Assembly: GCA_026724425.1 (NCBI GenBank)
Contig: JAIUCV010000101.1
Location: 620,001 to 684,000 of the forward strand
DNA: 64,000 nt
Origin: Erythrophleum ivorense
Lineage: Eukaryota > Streptophyta > Magnoliopsida > Fabales > Fabaceae
Reading direction: 5' to 3'
Part shown: in pieces, positions 22,665 through 32,354 of the stretch
Position numbering within the stretch: the stretch's first letter is position 1
Layout of the letters: every line of letters begins with the position of its first letter
The notes under the pieces: generated by a model
What the model saw: only the letters and a program-made list of their open reading frames with translations
Databases searched by the model: none
What the model was told of the DNA's origin: nothing
Made by a program: the position numbers and the translations under genes

Positions 22665-22745
22665 CGCCGGCGATGAGGAGCGAATTCGCCGGCGATGAGG
22701 AGCGAATTCGCCGGCGATGAGGAGCGAATTTGCCGGCGATGAGGA
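22665..22745. repeat. 22-bp tandem repeat, 3.7 copies, inside the Harbinger element
   Basis: The unit cgccggcgatgaggagcgaa plus tt repeats at 22665, 22687, 22709 and 22731, the last partial and with one substitution. It is GC-rich against an AT-rich background. It lies in the upstream region of the Myb-like ORF, near the right terminus, so it could be part of the element's promoter or leader. Confidence 0.9.
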
Positions 22746-22992
22746 CTACAAAGAGGAAAGGGATCGCCATTGTCGCAACCAGAGAGAGAGAGAAGGGGAA
22801 AAAATAAATGAGAAATAAAATGCATTTTTGTTTTTTTTCTTAATATTCAGCTTCGCCACGTGTACGTAAGCTGCGGAGCTTAGTCGATGCAATTTAAGCA
22901 GCGCATCTTCTTTTTAATCGATTTGTTTTTTTTTTTTAATTGCAAAATTAAGTAAGCATCCCACCAAGCGCTCACCGTTGCACATGGTCTAA

Positions 22993-25159
22993 CCATAAGA
23001 AGATTATGACTACAATATGTAATAACCATAAGAAGAACATAAACTCAAAACTCAAATAATCACTTTGTTTGAGCATGTTTATGTTATTTAAGGTTATATA
23101 CCATACCATTTGATATTTTGGACTTCTCAGTTTTACTATTTTCATGTTTCGTTATTTCTTTCTGCAGTATATGTGATCAAAGCAAGAAGGTCACTTGGTA
23201 AAAGGATGTTCCAGATGTAGGCAAAAGGAAGATAATCAGTTTTTAGATATGAATTTGGTGTACCAATCATTCTATCCGATTTTAAATTGTATAATTTATC
23301 AATTGTACTCCATTTTGTATTATATATGAAAAAATAATCTTCTATTAGATTTAGATTTGTATTTTTGTTTTTACATGCCACCAAAGTTTACAAATATTTT
23401 TTTGAAGATAGAACGACATATATGAAAATTGATGGCAGCTGGATGTGGCTCCAAAATGGTGAATACATTGCAACATTGAGGTCATTTACCAAAAATGGAG
23501 GGATTTTTTCTTGCTCGTGAGTCAAATGAGATAAACGTCCAAAATCGTTTTAAATTGCTACTCACTTAATTTTCCTTTTACAATAGCTATAAGTTTAATA
23601 TTGATTGTCACTATTGTTGTTCACCTTATCAGTCATCACCTTATTAGTTTTTTTTTTTTTTTTAAACATTTATGTCACTTTTTTATATTTAAGAATGGAC
23701 CAACTAATTATTTTTGCTTTAGGTGGCTGACCACTTGCGTAATGTGATGCTTACTTGGCAACATGGAATGTGCTTAAGGCATGCACAATCCATAAATATT
23801 GGTTTGATTTCATGGTTAATGCTTATTCTTTTAATTATTATGCACCTTATGTTCATGCCAAATAATGAGGAAACTAGTAGAGGACCCGCGCGTTTGCGCG
23901 GTGGTACGTTATGTTTTTATCAAAAAAAAAACAGTAATAGTGTAGGGATCCATTTTTTTTTATCTTTTCAGTTTAGTTTAGGTTATTTCTGTTGGATTCA
24001 TTATATTTCTGTTATGAGGGAGTAGGTCTGAGACTTTTAACCCATACCCAAAAATTCGAACCGAATTAATCCACAATACCCCTATCCGATTGATTTTGGG
24101 TATAAAACAAATCACCAGATGGGTAAAATATTTGATATCCCTGGGTATCAGATAATATCAGAACCGATTCGATACCCGATCGGGTACCCAAATTACCTGA
24201 ATGAATATTGTGGATTATTTTTGATATTATAAATATTTTTTTTTAGGTTTTTTGGATTTTTTATTTATTTTGGGTATAAAACAAATCACCCGATGGGTAA
24301 AATATTTGATAAGGTTTTTTGGATTTTTTATTTATTTTGGGTATAAAACAAATCACCCGATGGGTAAAATATTTGATACTCGTGGGTATCATATAATACC
24401 AGAACCGAATCGATACCCTATCGGATACCCAAATTACCCGAATAAGTATTATGGATTATTTTTGATATATATATCTATTTGTTTTTCTGATAATTTTTTT
24501 TTAGGTTTTTCGGATTTTTTTGGGGGCTTTTGGATATATTTCCATTTTTTTACCTGATTAATTAACAATATATATATATATATCTATTTGTTTTTCTGAT
24601 AATTTTTTTTTAGGTTTTTTGGATTTTTTGGGGCTTTTGGATATATTTCCATTTTTTTTACCTGATTAATTAACATATTCGATTTTTGGTTTGACTGAAC
24701 CATCGGTTTGTTTTAAGTTATTATTCTTGTATCCAAACAGTTTTATCTCTTATATTCTTATATCCAAACAACTTTTTTTCTCCTATCCTTCTATCCAAAC
24801 ATTATTAAAATGTACTTCTCAATTAATAGTAGTATAGATAGATAATTATGTGACATGAAAGTTGCACAACAACAAAAAAAAAAATTATGTGAGATGAACA
24901 TAAGTTTTCAGAATAACAGATTCAATAATATGAATAATAAATTAGAGCAACCATTCAAAATTTAAAATATACAAATCCAAATCCCAGCGAATCTTCGAAC
25001 TTCTTTATGTGCAACAGTAAACCAAGAAAAAAGGAATACACAAAAACGCATATACGCTTTCCTAGAGAGATTAGGGCACACACCATCTCATTTCTTCGCA
25101 ATTTCTATTCGCAGTCTTATACGCTTTTCTTCCTCTCGAGAGGGAGAGATTCAAAGACA
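22993..25159. other. AT-rich repeat-derived intergenic region
   Basis: No gene recognised. From about 23876 to 24840 the sequence looks like a decayed repeat. It opens with the GC-rich inverted word cccgcgcgtttgcgcgg at 23885-23901. It then has many near-palindromic gggtatc/gatacccg words, followed by two tandem duplications described separately. The F-box promoter lies at the right end. Confidence 0.5.
24245..24378. repeat. 67-bp direct tandem duplication
   Basis: The segment beginning aggttttttggattttttat at 24245 is repeated in full at 24312. A second duplication with a period of about 109 bp follows at 24471-24680, marked by atatctatttgtttttctga at 24471 and 24580. Confidence 0.8.
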
Positions 25160-26389
25160 ATGTCGAATTCCGAATTTCCACGTGATTTGCAATCAGAAAT
25201 ACTCTCCAGAGTTCCTAAAACATCTCTAGCAAAATGGCAAACTACTTGTAAACGATGGTACAGTTTACTCAAAGCTTTACTCGTGGAGAGAAACTTGGCT
25301 AAAGCAGCAAGAGAGGTCATCTTATTGTTGAATAGTAGCGTTTATTCAACTAATCTCCATGGGATTCAAAACAGCGTTGATCCATCCATGGATTTTAGAG
25401 GTACGCTTACCAATCTAAAAGATTCAAAAGATGGTCTCGAAATATCTGAAATTTTTTACTGCAACGGTTTGATATTATGCACTATGGAGGGAAACAAAAA
25501 GCTCGTGGTTTCGAACCCTTGTAACGGTGAAACAAGGTGGATCGAACCAAGGATCCGTTACAAGAGTGATGATATGTATGCCCTTGGATACGTAGGCAGC
25601 AAGTCATCCTCCTCCTACAAAATCTTGAGATATTGCCGTTATTACAGCCTTAAACTGAATCGCATGGTTTCTGAGGTTGAAGTATATGAGTTTAGCTCTG
25701 ATTCGTGGAGGGTCCTAGATGTCGAGAAACATAACTGGGACATATCATCTCGTGGCGTGTCTGTGAAAGGCATGACTTACTGGATTGCTAAATATGACCA
25801 CGACGACTTGGGTCAATTCATACTGAGTTTTGATTTCGCAAGAGAGAGATTTGGGGTTGTCGCTCTTCCGTACGAGGTTGATGGTCCTGATGATATCTTG
25901 ACAGACGATCATGAAGATACAGGTGTTCTCGCAGCTGTTAGTGACGAACAGCTCGCGGTGTTACATCAGTATCTTCATAGGCTCTCATTAGAGATGAAGA
26001 TATGGGTGACGACCGATAAGATCGATGAGAGCAAAGAGGTTTCGTGGAGAGAGTTCTTGGTTGTGGATTTTGGTGAGTTTATGTTGGGAAAGTTGGTGAC
26101 TGTGGTAAGTTTCTTGCTGGACGAGGAGAATGAAGTGGCAGTATATTGTAGCATTGACGTGGATGATGAAGAGGAGAGGATCACCAGCATTTCCATTGTT
26201 GGTGAGGAAACACATCAAGAAGTCTATGAAGAAGTGATTACAGAGGGATCATGGCCACATCTCCTTGATTACGTTCCAAGCGAGGTTCACATTCAGACCA
26301 AGAATACACCCGAAGACAAAACAAAAAGGAAAACAAAGAGGTTAGTTAAATTTCTTTCTTTCTTTCTTTGTGATCTTACTCGAATATAA
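25160..26389 (+). CDS. F-box protein with F-box-associated (FBA_1-like) domain
   Basis: 409 residues from the ATG at 25160; an upstream in-frame ATG at 25007 adds a region unlike the family, and FPRDLQSEILSRVP belongs near the N-terminus. Residues 3-45 form the F-box (LQSEILSRVPKTSLAKWQTTCKRW), which binds SKP1/ASK proteins in an SCF ubiquitin ligase. Residues 95-370 resemble the FBA domain, with LVVSNPCNGETRWIEPR and YEFSSDSWRVLD; this part would choose the target protein. Such genes turn over quickly in Brassicaceae, so substrate cannot be guessed. The 3' end is uncertain: the coding frame runs to 26389, but a donor aagag|gttag at about 26341 could splice to a basic exon near 26677-26770. 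A copia retrotransposon is inserted 464 bp downstream in the same orientation. Confidence 0.85.
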   Translation: MSNSEFPRDLQSEILSRVPKTSLAKWQTTCKRWYSLLKALLVERNLAKAAREVILLLNSSVYSTNLHGIQNSVDPSMDFRGTLTNLKDSKDGLEISEIFYCNGLILCTMEGNKKLVVSNPCNGETRWIEPRIRYKSDDMYALGYVGSKSSSSYKILRYCRYYSLKLNRMVSEVEVYEFSSDSWRVLDVEKHNWDISSRGVSVKGMTYWIAKYDHDDLGQFILSFDFARERFGVVALPYEVDGPDDILTDDHEDTGVLAAVSDEQLAVLHQYLHRLSLEMKIWVTTDKIDESKEVSWREFLVVDFGEFMLGKLVTVVSFLLDEENEVAVYCSIDVDDEEERITSISIVGEETHQEVYEEVITEGSWPHLLDYVPSEVHIQTKNTPEDKTKRKTKRLVKFLSFFLCDLTRI

Positions 26390-26857
26390 ATTTTATATTG
26401 GATCGGATGCTTATAGAGAATAAAACAGAGCATTTTCCATATAAAGGAACTAAACTCTAGCATAATGAGCCTTCATTAGTTATCCTATGTGTTCATTTAG
26501 TCTTACAATGCAATGCTTAAATTCTCACACAATGATTGTGTTTATGTAATGGAAACCCAAGAGTTTCATTATTAAAAGATTGCTTTAGATTACATTTATA
26601 TATAATATCTGGTTTTGTGTTGGAACTCTCTTTAACTGTGTTCGTTTTTGTGTGTGTGTGTGGGCTTTTACCGACAAGAACCGGAGGCCATCTCTGTGAG
26701 AAGCGAAGAGGAAGTCAAACCGCGGAGACGACCCAGAACCGTAGCAAAACGATCTTTCATCCGGTGAAGTAAGGAAGAATAAAAACAAATTCATTCCTAC
26801 CTATTTGTATATTTTTTTTTTTTTTAAACCTTGGAAGCTCCAGACTTTTTTGCCAAA

Positions 26858-26993
26858 TATTGGGCTATATATGGCTATATATGTATAGAGGAGATATCTC
26901 CTTAGATTTAAGTTCATCCGATATGGAAATATGACTTGTATATATACTTTTGATATGTGAATGAGTAAGGACAAGGCATTATAATATATTTCA
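26858..26993 (+). repeat. 5' LTR (136 bp)
   Basis: Begins tattgggctata and ends atatttca, just before the primer-binding site. It matches the 3' LTR base for base in my reading. It starts with TA, not the usual TG, and is short for a copia element. Confidence 0.93.
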
Positions 26994-27005
26994 TGGTATC
27001 AGAGC
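26994..27005 (+). other. Primer-binding site (initiator tRNA-Met)
   Basis: tggtatcagagc directly follows the 5' LTR. This is the standard plant copia sequence complementary to the 3' end of initiator methionine tRNA. Confidence 0.95.
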
Positions 27006-27132
27006 ATAAGATCTTTGTGACCTATACCTAATTTTATTTTCTCTGCCGCCGCAGTTACTTCCAGCAACTGCCGCCGCCGTCTTTCTTACTATCAACCGCC
27101 GTTTGTCTAAAACCGCCGTCGCTTCACTCAAC

Positions 27133-28146
27133 ATGACTGAAATCACCGCCGCTGCTACTGCTGTTAACGCCTTGTATGCGCTTAGCTCATCTGATAACCC
27201 GGGAGCTTTGATCTCCTCGGTTATTTTGAAAGAAGATAACTACACTGAATGGGCCACCGAACTCCAAAATTCTCTTCAAGCGAAACAGAAACTCGGACTT
27301 ATCGATGGTTCGACGACTAAACCAACTTCGGATCCAGAATTGAGCAAATGGCTTGCTGCTAATTCGATGATTGTTGGATGGATCCGTACCTCAATCGATC
27401 CTAAGATACGTTCTACTGTTTCGTTTGTTGCGGAAGCTCGGATCTTGTGGGAAAATCTGCGTACTCGTTTCTCGGTGGGAAACGGTGTTCGGAAACAAGT
27501 TATTAAAGATGAGATTGCTACTTGTAAGCAGAACGGGAATTCTGTGTTGGAATACTACGGACGTCTCACGAAGCTGTGGGAAGAGCTGCAAAATTGCAGA
27601 ACAGGAAAAACGTGTCAATGTGCCGCTGCTGCTGATATTGCTAAGGAACGTGAGGATGACCAAGTTCATCAATTTCTTTTTGGACTTGATCTTCCTCGCT
27701 TCGGGAACATACGTTCTACTATCACTGGAGAGGATCCTTTACCAACGCTAAATCAAGTATACTCGAGATTAATCCGGGAAGAACAGAACCTCAACGTCGC
27801 ACGTTCTCACGACACCACCAAAACAGAGGTGATTGGTTTTTCGGTGAAATCAGAGTCTTCTCCACAAGTCGCTGCTGTCTCTGGCTCACGCTTCCATGAT
27901 CGCTCGAGCTTAACTTGCACCCATTGTCATCGCCAGGGACATGAAGTCTCCGAATGCTTCGCTCTTCATGGATACCCTGACTGGTATTATGAACAGAATC
28001 GAACTAGCGGGAAAAACAGTGTTCCGGTTCAACGTGGTGGTCGTCCAGCATGTGGTGGTGGTAATAGTGGAGGTCGAGGCCGCGGTCGAGTGAATAGTGC
28101 TCGTGTTGCATCTGCTTCTGAGCACGGGAACGATCAGATTGCTTAA
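27133..28146 (+). CDS. Copia gag polyprotein part
   Basis: 337 residues from the first ATG at 27133 (an earlier in-frame TTG is not used). An N-terminal capsid-like region contains LKEDNYTEWATELQNSLQAK, typical of copia UBN2 gag, and ENLRTRFSVGNG. A zinc knuckle reads CTHCHRQGHEVSEC, which fits C-X2-C-X4-H-X4-C, followed by FALHGYPDWY and a Gly/Arg-rich tail. Gag forms the virus-like particle and binds the element RNA. The frame ends at TAA 28144-28146, exactly in phase with the pol frame that continues immediately. Confidence 0.92.
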   Translation: MTEITAAATAVNALYALSSSDNPGALISSVILKEDNYTEWATELQNSLQAKQKLGLIDGSTTKPTSDPELSKWLAANSMIVGWIRTSIDPKIRSTVSFVAEARILWENLRTRFSVGNGVRKQVIKDEIATCKQNGNSVLEYYGRLTKLWEELQNCRTGKTCQCAAAADIAKEREDDQVHQFLFGLDLPRFGNIRSTITGEDPLPTLNQVYSRLIREEQNLNVARSHDTTKTEVIGFSVKSESSPQVAAVSGSRFHDRSSLTCTHCHRQGHEVSECFALHGYPDWYYEQNRTSGKNSVPVQRGGRPACGGGNSGGRGRGRVNSARVASASEHGNDQIA

Positions 28147-31100
28147 TTGATCAATCTTCTTCAAGCACAACGTCCTAATACCTCTTCAGAAAAGTTGTCG
28201 GGTAACACTCTACTTACTGATGTGATTATTGACACAGGTGCATCTCACCATATGACCGGAGACATCTCCGTTCTCACAAATCTCGTGGATATCATTCCTT
28301 CTTCCGTTAAATTTCCTGACGGCAAAGCTTCCTGCGCTACAAAACAAGGAAAACTCGCTTTGAGTCCTGATTACTTACTTGACGATGTGCTTTATGTGCC
28401 AGATTTTGATTGCACTCTGATCTCCGTAGCCAAATTGTTAAAACAAACGGGCTGCATAGCTATCTTTACTGATGCATTGTGTTTCTTACAGGACCGTTTT
28501 TCGAGGACCTTGATTGGAGCGGGTGAAGAACGTGAGGGAGTGTACTATTTTACGGGAGTCTTGGCTGCACGTACTAACCATGTTTCAAAGACCGGCACGT
28601 CTTCGGGAGCATTGTGGCACCGCAGATTAGGACATCCTTCTGCTAGTGTTTTACTTTCTTTACCAGATTGTGATCGCCCTTCTAGTGATTTTGGGGAGAT
28701 AAGAAATTGTGACATTTGTTTTCGTTCTAAACAAACTCGGGAAGTGTTTAATGATAGCATTAATAAAGCATCAGATTGTTTTTCACTCATTCATGCCGAC
28801 GTATGGGGTCCTTATCGAACTCCTTCTACTTGTGGTGCTGTGTACTTCTTGACATTAGTTGACGACTACTCGCGTTCTGTCTGGACGTATCTAATGACAG
28901 CAAAATCTGAAACTTCTCAACTGATACAAAATTTTTGCGCCATGTCTGAACGTCAATTTGGGAAGCCGGTTAAGATCTTTCGAAGCGATAATGGTACAGA
29001 GTTTATGTGTCTCACGTCTTACTTTCAGGAACGAGGCATACTGCACCAAACCTCTTGTGTTGACACGCCGCAACAAAACGGACGAGTGGAGCGAAAACAT
29101 CGACACATATTAAATGTCGCTCGGGCTTGTTTGTTTCAGAGTCAACTACCTATCAAGTTTTGGGGAGAGAGCATTCTTGCCGCTACACACTTGATTAATC
29201 GTACACCATCGTCAGTGTTAAAAGGGAAGACACCTTATGAGTTACTCTTTGGCAGACGTCCCTCATATGATATGCTACGTACTTTTGGATGCTTGTGTTA
29301 TGCTCATCATCGCGGTCGAGACAAAGACAAGTTTGGATCACGTAGTCGGAAAAGCATTTTTGTGGGCTATCCTTATGGGAAGAAAGGATGGCGTCTCTTT
29401 GATCTCGAAAATGAACAATTTTTCACTAGTCGTGATGTTCGTTTTCAAGAAGATGTTTTCCCATTTTCGACAATGGCCGATCCAACTCCTCCGTCTCTTC
29501 CTCAAACTCCTGACGTGATGGATGATGACTGGTTTATACCACCATCTCAGGTTGTTTCGTCTCCTCCTACTGTCGAGACAACCACATATGACAACCAAGA
29601 GATTCCTACTTCCCCAACTTTACTCGAAGAGGTTAATGAGCCACCGCTTTCTCCGACCTCCATGGGTAATCCGAATAACACAATACAAGATCCTATGGTT
29701 TCACCTGAACCACTCGGTCGTGGTCATCGTTCTAAGAAGCCTTCTGTTCTTCTCAAAGACTACGTTACTCAACATGTACACTCCGCCGATCCTCACGTTC
29801 TTCCTCACGACTTTTCCAACTCAAATTCCTCGTCAACGGTTTCTGGTAAGGTTCTCTATCCGATTGCACAATGTTTATCTGACTCTGGTTTTTCAGCGAA
29901 CCATATAGCCTTTATGGCTGCAGTTCTGGATAGTAAAGAGCCGAAATATTTCAAAGACGCAGTTCGTATTAAAGAGTGGTGTGATGCGATGCAAAAAGAG
30001 ATTGATGCCCTTGAGAAAAATCACACTTGGGATATCACTGATTTGCCTCCGGGAAAGAAAGCTCTTGGAAACAAATGGGTGTACACTTTGAAGTTTAATT
30101 CTGATGGCACATTGGAACGACATAAAGCACGCCTGGTTGTTTTAGGCAACAACCAAGAAGAAGGGACAGATTACACTGAAACTTTTGCACCGGTTGCTAA
30201 GATGACAACAGTCCGCTACCTACTTAGTGTGGCTGCTGTAAAAGATTGGGAGGTTTACCAAATGGATGTGCACAATGCGTTTCTTCATGGCGATCTGGAT
30301 GAAGAGGTATACATGAAACTTCCGGCTGGTTTCAAATGCTCGGATCCAAATAAAGTTTGTCGCCTTCGTAAATCTTTATATGGTCTTAAACAAGCTCCTA
30401 GATGTTGGTTTGATAAACTCTCGACTGCCTTGAAGAAGTTTGGTTTCAAGCAGAGCTACCAAGACTACTCGCTCTTCTCATACAAACAAGGTGGTACCAC
30501 TTTACACGTCCTTGTGTATGTTGATGATTTTATCATTGCCGGAGACGATCTTGCTGCTATTGATCGCTTCAAAACTTATCTCCACAAGTGTTTTCACATG
30601 AAGGATCTTGGCAAGTTGAAATATTTCTTGGGTATCGAGGTTGCTCGCGGTAAGGACGGTTTCTATCTCTGTCAGCGTAAGTATGCACTGGATATTATTG
30701 CTGAAGCGGGTAAACTAGCTTGTAAACCCTCCGCTGTACCTGTTGAAGTCAATCATCAACTCGCCTCAGCAACTGGACCTGAACTTCAAAATCCAGCGCA
30801 ATATCGTCGTCTTGTTGGCCATTTTATCTACTTGACTCATACTCGACCAGATTTGACTTATATCGTGCATATACTATCTCAGTTCATGCAAACTCCGTTA
30901 GTCGCTCATTGGGAAGCTGCTCTCCGCGTCGTCCGTTATCTTAAAGGTAACCCTGACCAAGGGATATTCCTTCGTTCCGATAGTGATCTCTCCTTAACAG
31001 TCTATTGTGATTCGGATTATGGCGCTTGTCCGCGTACACGTAGGTCATTATCGGCTTATATCTGTTATCTTGGCGACTCACCGATTTCTTGGAAGACCAA

Positions 31101-31476
31101 GAAGCAAGACACTGTCTCGTGTTCTTCCGCTGAGGCAGAGTATAGGGCTATGGCGTATACTCTTCGTGAAGTTAAATGGTTGCGAGAACTCTTAGCCACT
31201 TTGGGATTTAATCACTCTCAACCTGTTATGTTTCATTGCGACAGTCAAGCAGCGATACACATTGCGGCTAACCCGGTGTTTCATGAACGGACAAAGCATA
31301 TCGAATCCGATTGTCATCAGGTCCGTGACGCTGTACAAGATGGCACCATTCAGACATTCCATATCTCGACCACAGAAAATGTTGCTGATTTGTTCACCAA
31401 AGCGTTACCAAAACCAACTTTCTCAAGTTTGATGTCCAAGTTAGGTGTTCGACGGAGTTCCGAAACACCTACTTGA
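28147..31476 (+). CDS. Copia pol: protease, integrase, reverse transcriptase, RNase H
   Basis: 1109 open codons without an ATG at the start, continuing the gag frame after one TAA. The protease active site is DTGASHHM, near residue 31. The integrase has the zinc-binding LWHRRLGHPS region, then catalytic-core blocks HADVWGPYRT, DDYSRSVW, FRSDNGTEF and QQNGRVERKHRHIL. The reverse transcriptase has KARLVVLGNNQEEGTDY, TFAPVAKMTTVRYLL, MDVHNAFLHGDL and the catalytic YVDDFIIAG. The RNase H region has VYCDSDYGACPRTRRSLS, SCSSAEAEYRAMA and HCDSQAAIHIAANPVFHERT. It ends TGA just before the purine tract. No other stop or frameshift was seen, so apart from the gag-pol stop the element looks competent. 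Confidence 0.94.
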   Translation: MINLLQAQRPNTSSEKLSGNTLLTDVIIDTGASHHMTGDISVLTNLVDIIPSSVKFPDGKASCATKQGKLALSPDYLLDDVLYVPDFDCTLISVAKLLKQTGCIAIFTDALCFLQDRFSRTLIGAGEEREGVYYFTGVLAARTNHVSKTGTSSGALWHRRLGHPSASVLLSLPDCDRPSSDFGEIRNCDICFRSKQTREVFNDSINKASDCFSLIHADVWGPYRTPSTCGAVYFLTLVDDYSRSVWTYLMTAKSETSQLIQNFCAMSERQFGKPVKIFRSDNGTEFMCLTSYFQERGILHQTSCVDTPQQNGRVERKHRHILNVARACLFQSQLPIKFWGESILAATHLINRTPSSVLKGKTPYELLFGRRPSYDMLRTFGCLCYAHHRGRDKDKFGSRSRKSIFVGYPYGKKGWRLFDLENEQFFTSRDVRFQEDVFPFSTMADPTPPSLPQTPDVMDDDWFIPPSQVVSSPPTVETTTYDNQEIPTSPTLLEEVNEPPLSPTSMGNPNNTIQDPMVSPEPLGRGHRSKKPSVLLKDYVTQHVHSADPHVLPHDFSNSNSSSTVSGKVLYPIAQCLSDSGFSANHIAFMAAVLDSKEPKYFKDAVRIKEWCDAMQKEIDALEKNHTWDITDLPPGKKALGNKWVYTLKFNSDGTLERHKARLVVLGNNQEEGTDYTETFAPVAKMTTVRYLLSVAAVKDWEVYQMDVHNAFLHGDLDEEVYMKLPAGFKCSDPNKVCRLRKSLYGLKQAPRCWFDKLSTALKKFGFKQSYQDYSLFSYKQGGTTLHVLVYVDDFIIAGDDLAAIDRFKTYLHKCFHMKDLGKLKYFLGIEVARGKDGFYLCQRKYALDIIAEAGKLACKPSAVPVEVNHQLASATGPELQNPAQYRRLVGHFIYLTHTRPDLTYIVHILSQFMQTPLVAHWEAALRVVRYLKGNPDQGIFLRSDSDLSLTVYCDSDYGACPRTRRSLSAYICYLGDSPISWKTKKQDTVSCSSAEAEYRAMAYTLREVKWLRELLATLGFNHSQPVMFHCDSQAAIHIAANPVFHERTKHIESDCHQVRDAVQDGTIQTFHISTTENVADLFTKALPKPTFSSLMSKLGVRRSSETPT

Positions 31477-31483
31477 GGGGGGG
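31475..31483 (+). other. Polypurine tract
   Basis: gaggggggg directly precedes the 3' LTR and would prime plus-strand synthesis. Confidence 0.9.
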
Positions 31484-31619
31484 TATTGGGCTATATATGG
31501 CTATATATGTATAGAGGAGATATCTCCTTAGATTTAAGTTCATCCGATATGGAAATATGACTTGTATATATACTTTTGATATGTGAATGAGTAAGGACAA
31601 GGCATTATAATATATTTCA
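31484..31619 (+). repeat. 3' LTR (136 bp)
   Basis: Same length and sequence as the 5' LTR and followed by the target duplication ccaaa. Confidence 0.93.
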
Positions 31620-31624
31620 CCAAA

Positions 31625-32354
31625 TCTCTCTACGTATCTGCTTACTATGTCCCAAATATTTTAATCAATCTAACGTATGTTTGAGCTTTTAATCTTATTT
31701 TTCACTGTTGTGAAAAGCAAAAGCAAATAGTACCATTCTTTTGTAGTTCATTTTGACGTTGAGGAGATAGATTACCTAATAGGTTCATCACAATAAGATT
31801 CATGCGACAGAATTTAGTGAAACACCCGCATTAATTCACCACATATGAAATAAGCTTTAACAATATTTTACAGAATGACAGATATAACAAACTTGCAATG
31901 CTTAAAGGGGTGTATTGAACTTGGTATATCAAGTGATTTTAGTAATTTGTATTAAAATCACAATTTTTTTTGTTATTCAAACTAGAATTCTAAAACTTCT
32001 TTTAAAATCCAGTGTTATTGAATTTGTGATTTTAAAATCCATAAACGAGAGTTAACATAATTAATTAAAGTTATGTTTAGTCAAATTTTACTTATGGTAC
32101 ATAAAAAATCTTAGTCAAACTTCATATTAAATTACAGTCAATGCCATTTAAATAACTTGTAGTCAAACTTCAAATTAGTAACACAAGCCCATAATTCAAC
32201 AGTTTTGGAAGAGTCATCATAAAAATAAAAGATCTGGTTGAAAATTGAGATTTTACTTGACAGAAAATTATATAAATAGTGCTTTTCCAGAAGATCTTCA
32301 AAATAATATAAAAACACTATTTGTCTTAGCAGAATTTATAGTGGAAACAATACA
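31625..32354. other. Intergenic region and defensin-like gene promoter
   Basis: AT-rich. At about 31905-32045 it holds a stretch rich in gattttaaaatc-like words (tgattttagtaatttgtatt; gtgattttaaaatcc), suggestive of a small MITE with no clear boundaries. From about 32060 the sequence is related to the promoter of the second defensin-like gene (46370-46580). A TATA box tataaata lies at 32271. Confidence 0.5.

Larger units (their letters stand above)
19076..22989 (-). mobile_element. Complete PIF/Harbinger DNA transposon
   Basis: The element has imperfect 15-bp terminal inverted repeats, GAGCAAGTGCAATGG at the left and GACCATGTGCAACGG read inward from the right, matching at 12 of 15 positions. 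It is flanked by the TAA target duplication typical of PIF/Harbinger at 19073-19075 and 22990-22992. It carries the two proteins such elements need, a DDE transposase and a Myb/SANT-like protein, both on the minus strand. Neither main open frame is interrupted. An autonomous and perhaps fairly young element is a reasonable reading, although the C-terminus of the Myb-like frame is unusual. Confidence 0.92.
26858..31619 (+). mobile_element. Ty1/copia LTR retrotransposon, full length
   Basis: Bounded by two 136-bp LTRs that I read as identical, with a 5-bp target duplication ccaaa at 26853-26857 and 31620-31624. It has a tRNA-iMet primer-binding site directly after the 5' LTR, a purine tract directly before the 3' LTR, and gag, protease, integrase, reverse transcriptase and RNase H in copia order. 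One in-frame TAA separates gag from pol. Identical LTRs indicate recent insertion. Confidence 0.96.

Noticed and set aside
27103..27132. Upstream TTG-initiated extension of the copia gag
   Set aside because: TTG is not a plausible plant start; the first ATG in frame is at 27133.
31900..32050. Possible MITE with gattttaaaatc words upstream of DEFL1
   Set aside because: The words suggest a common Brassicaceae MITE, but I could not define both ends or a target duplication, so it is not listed as an element.
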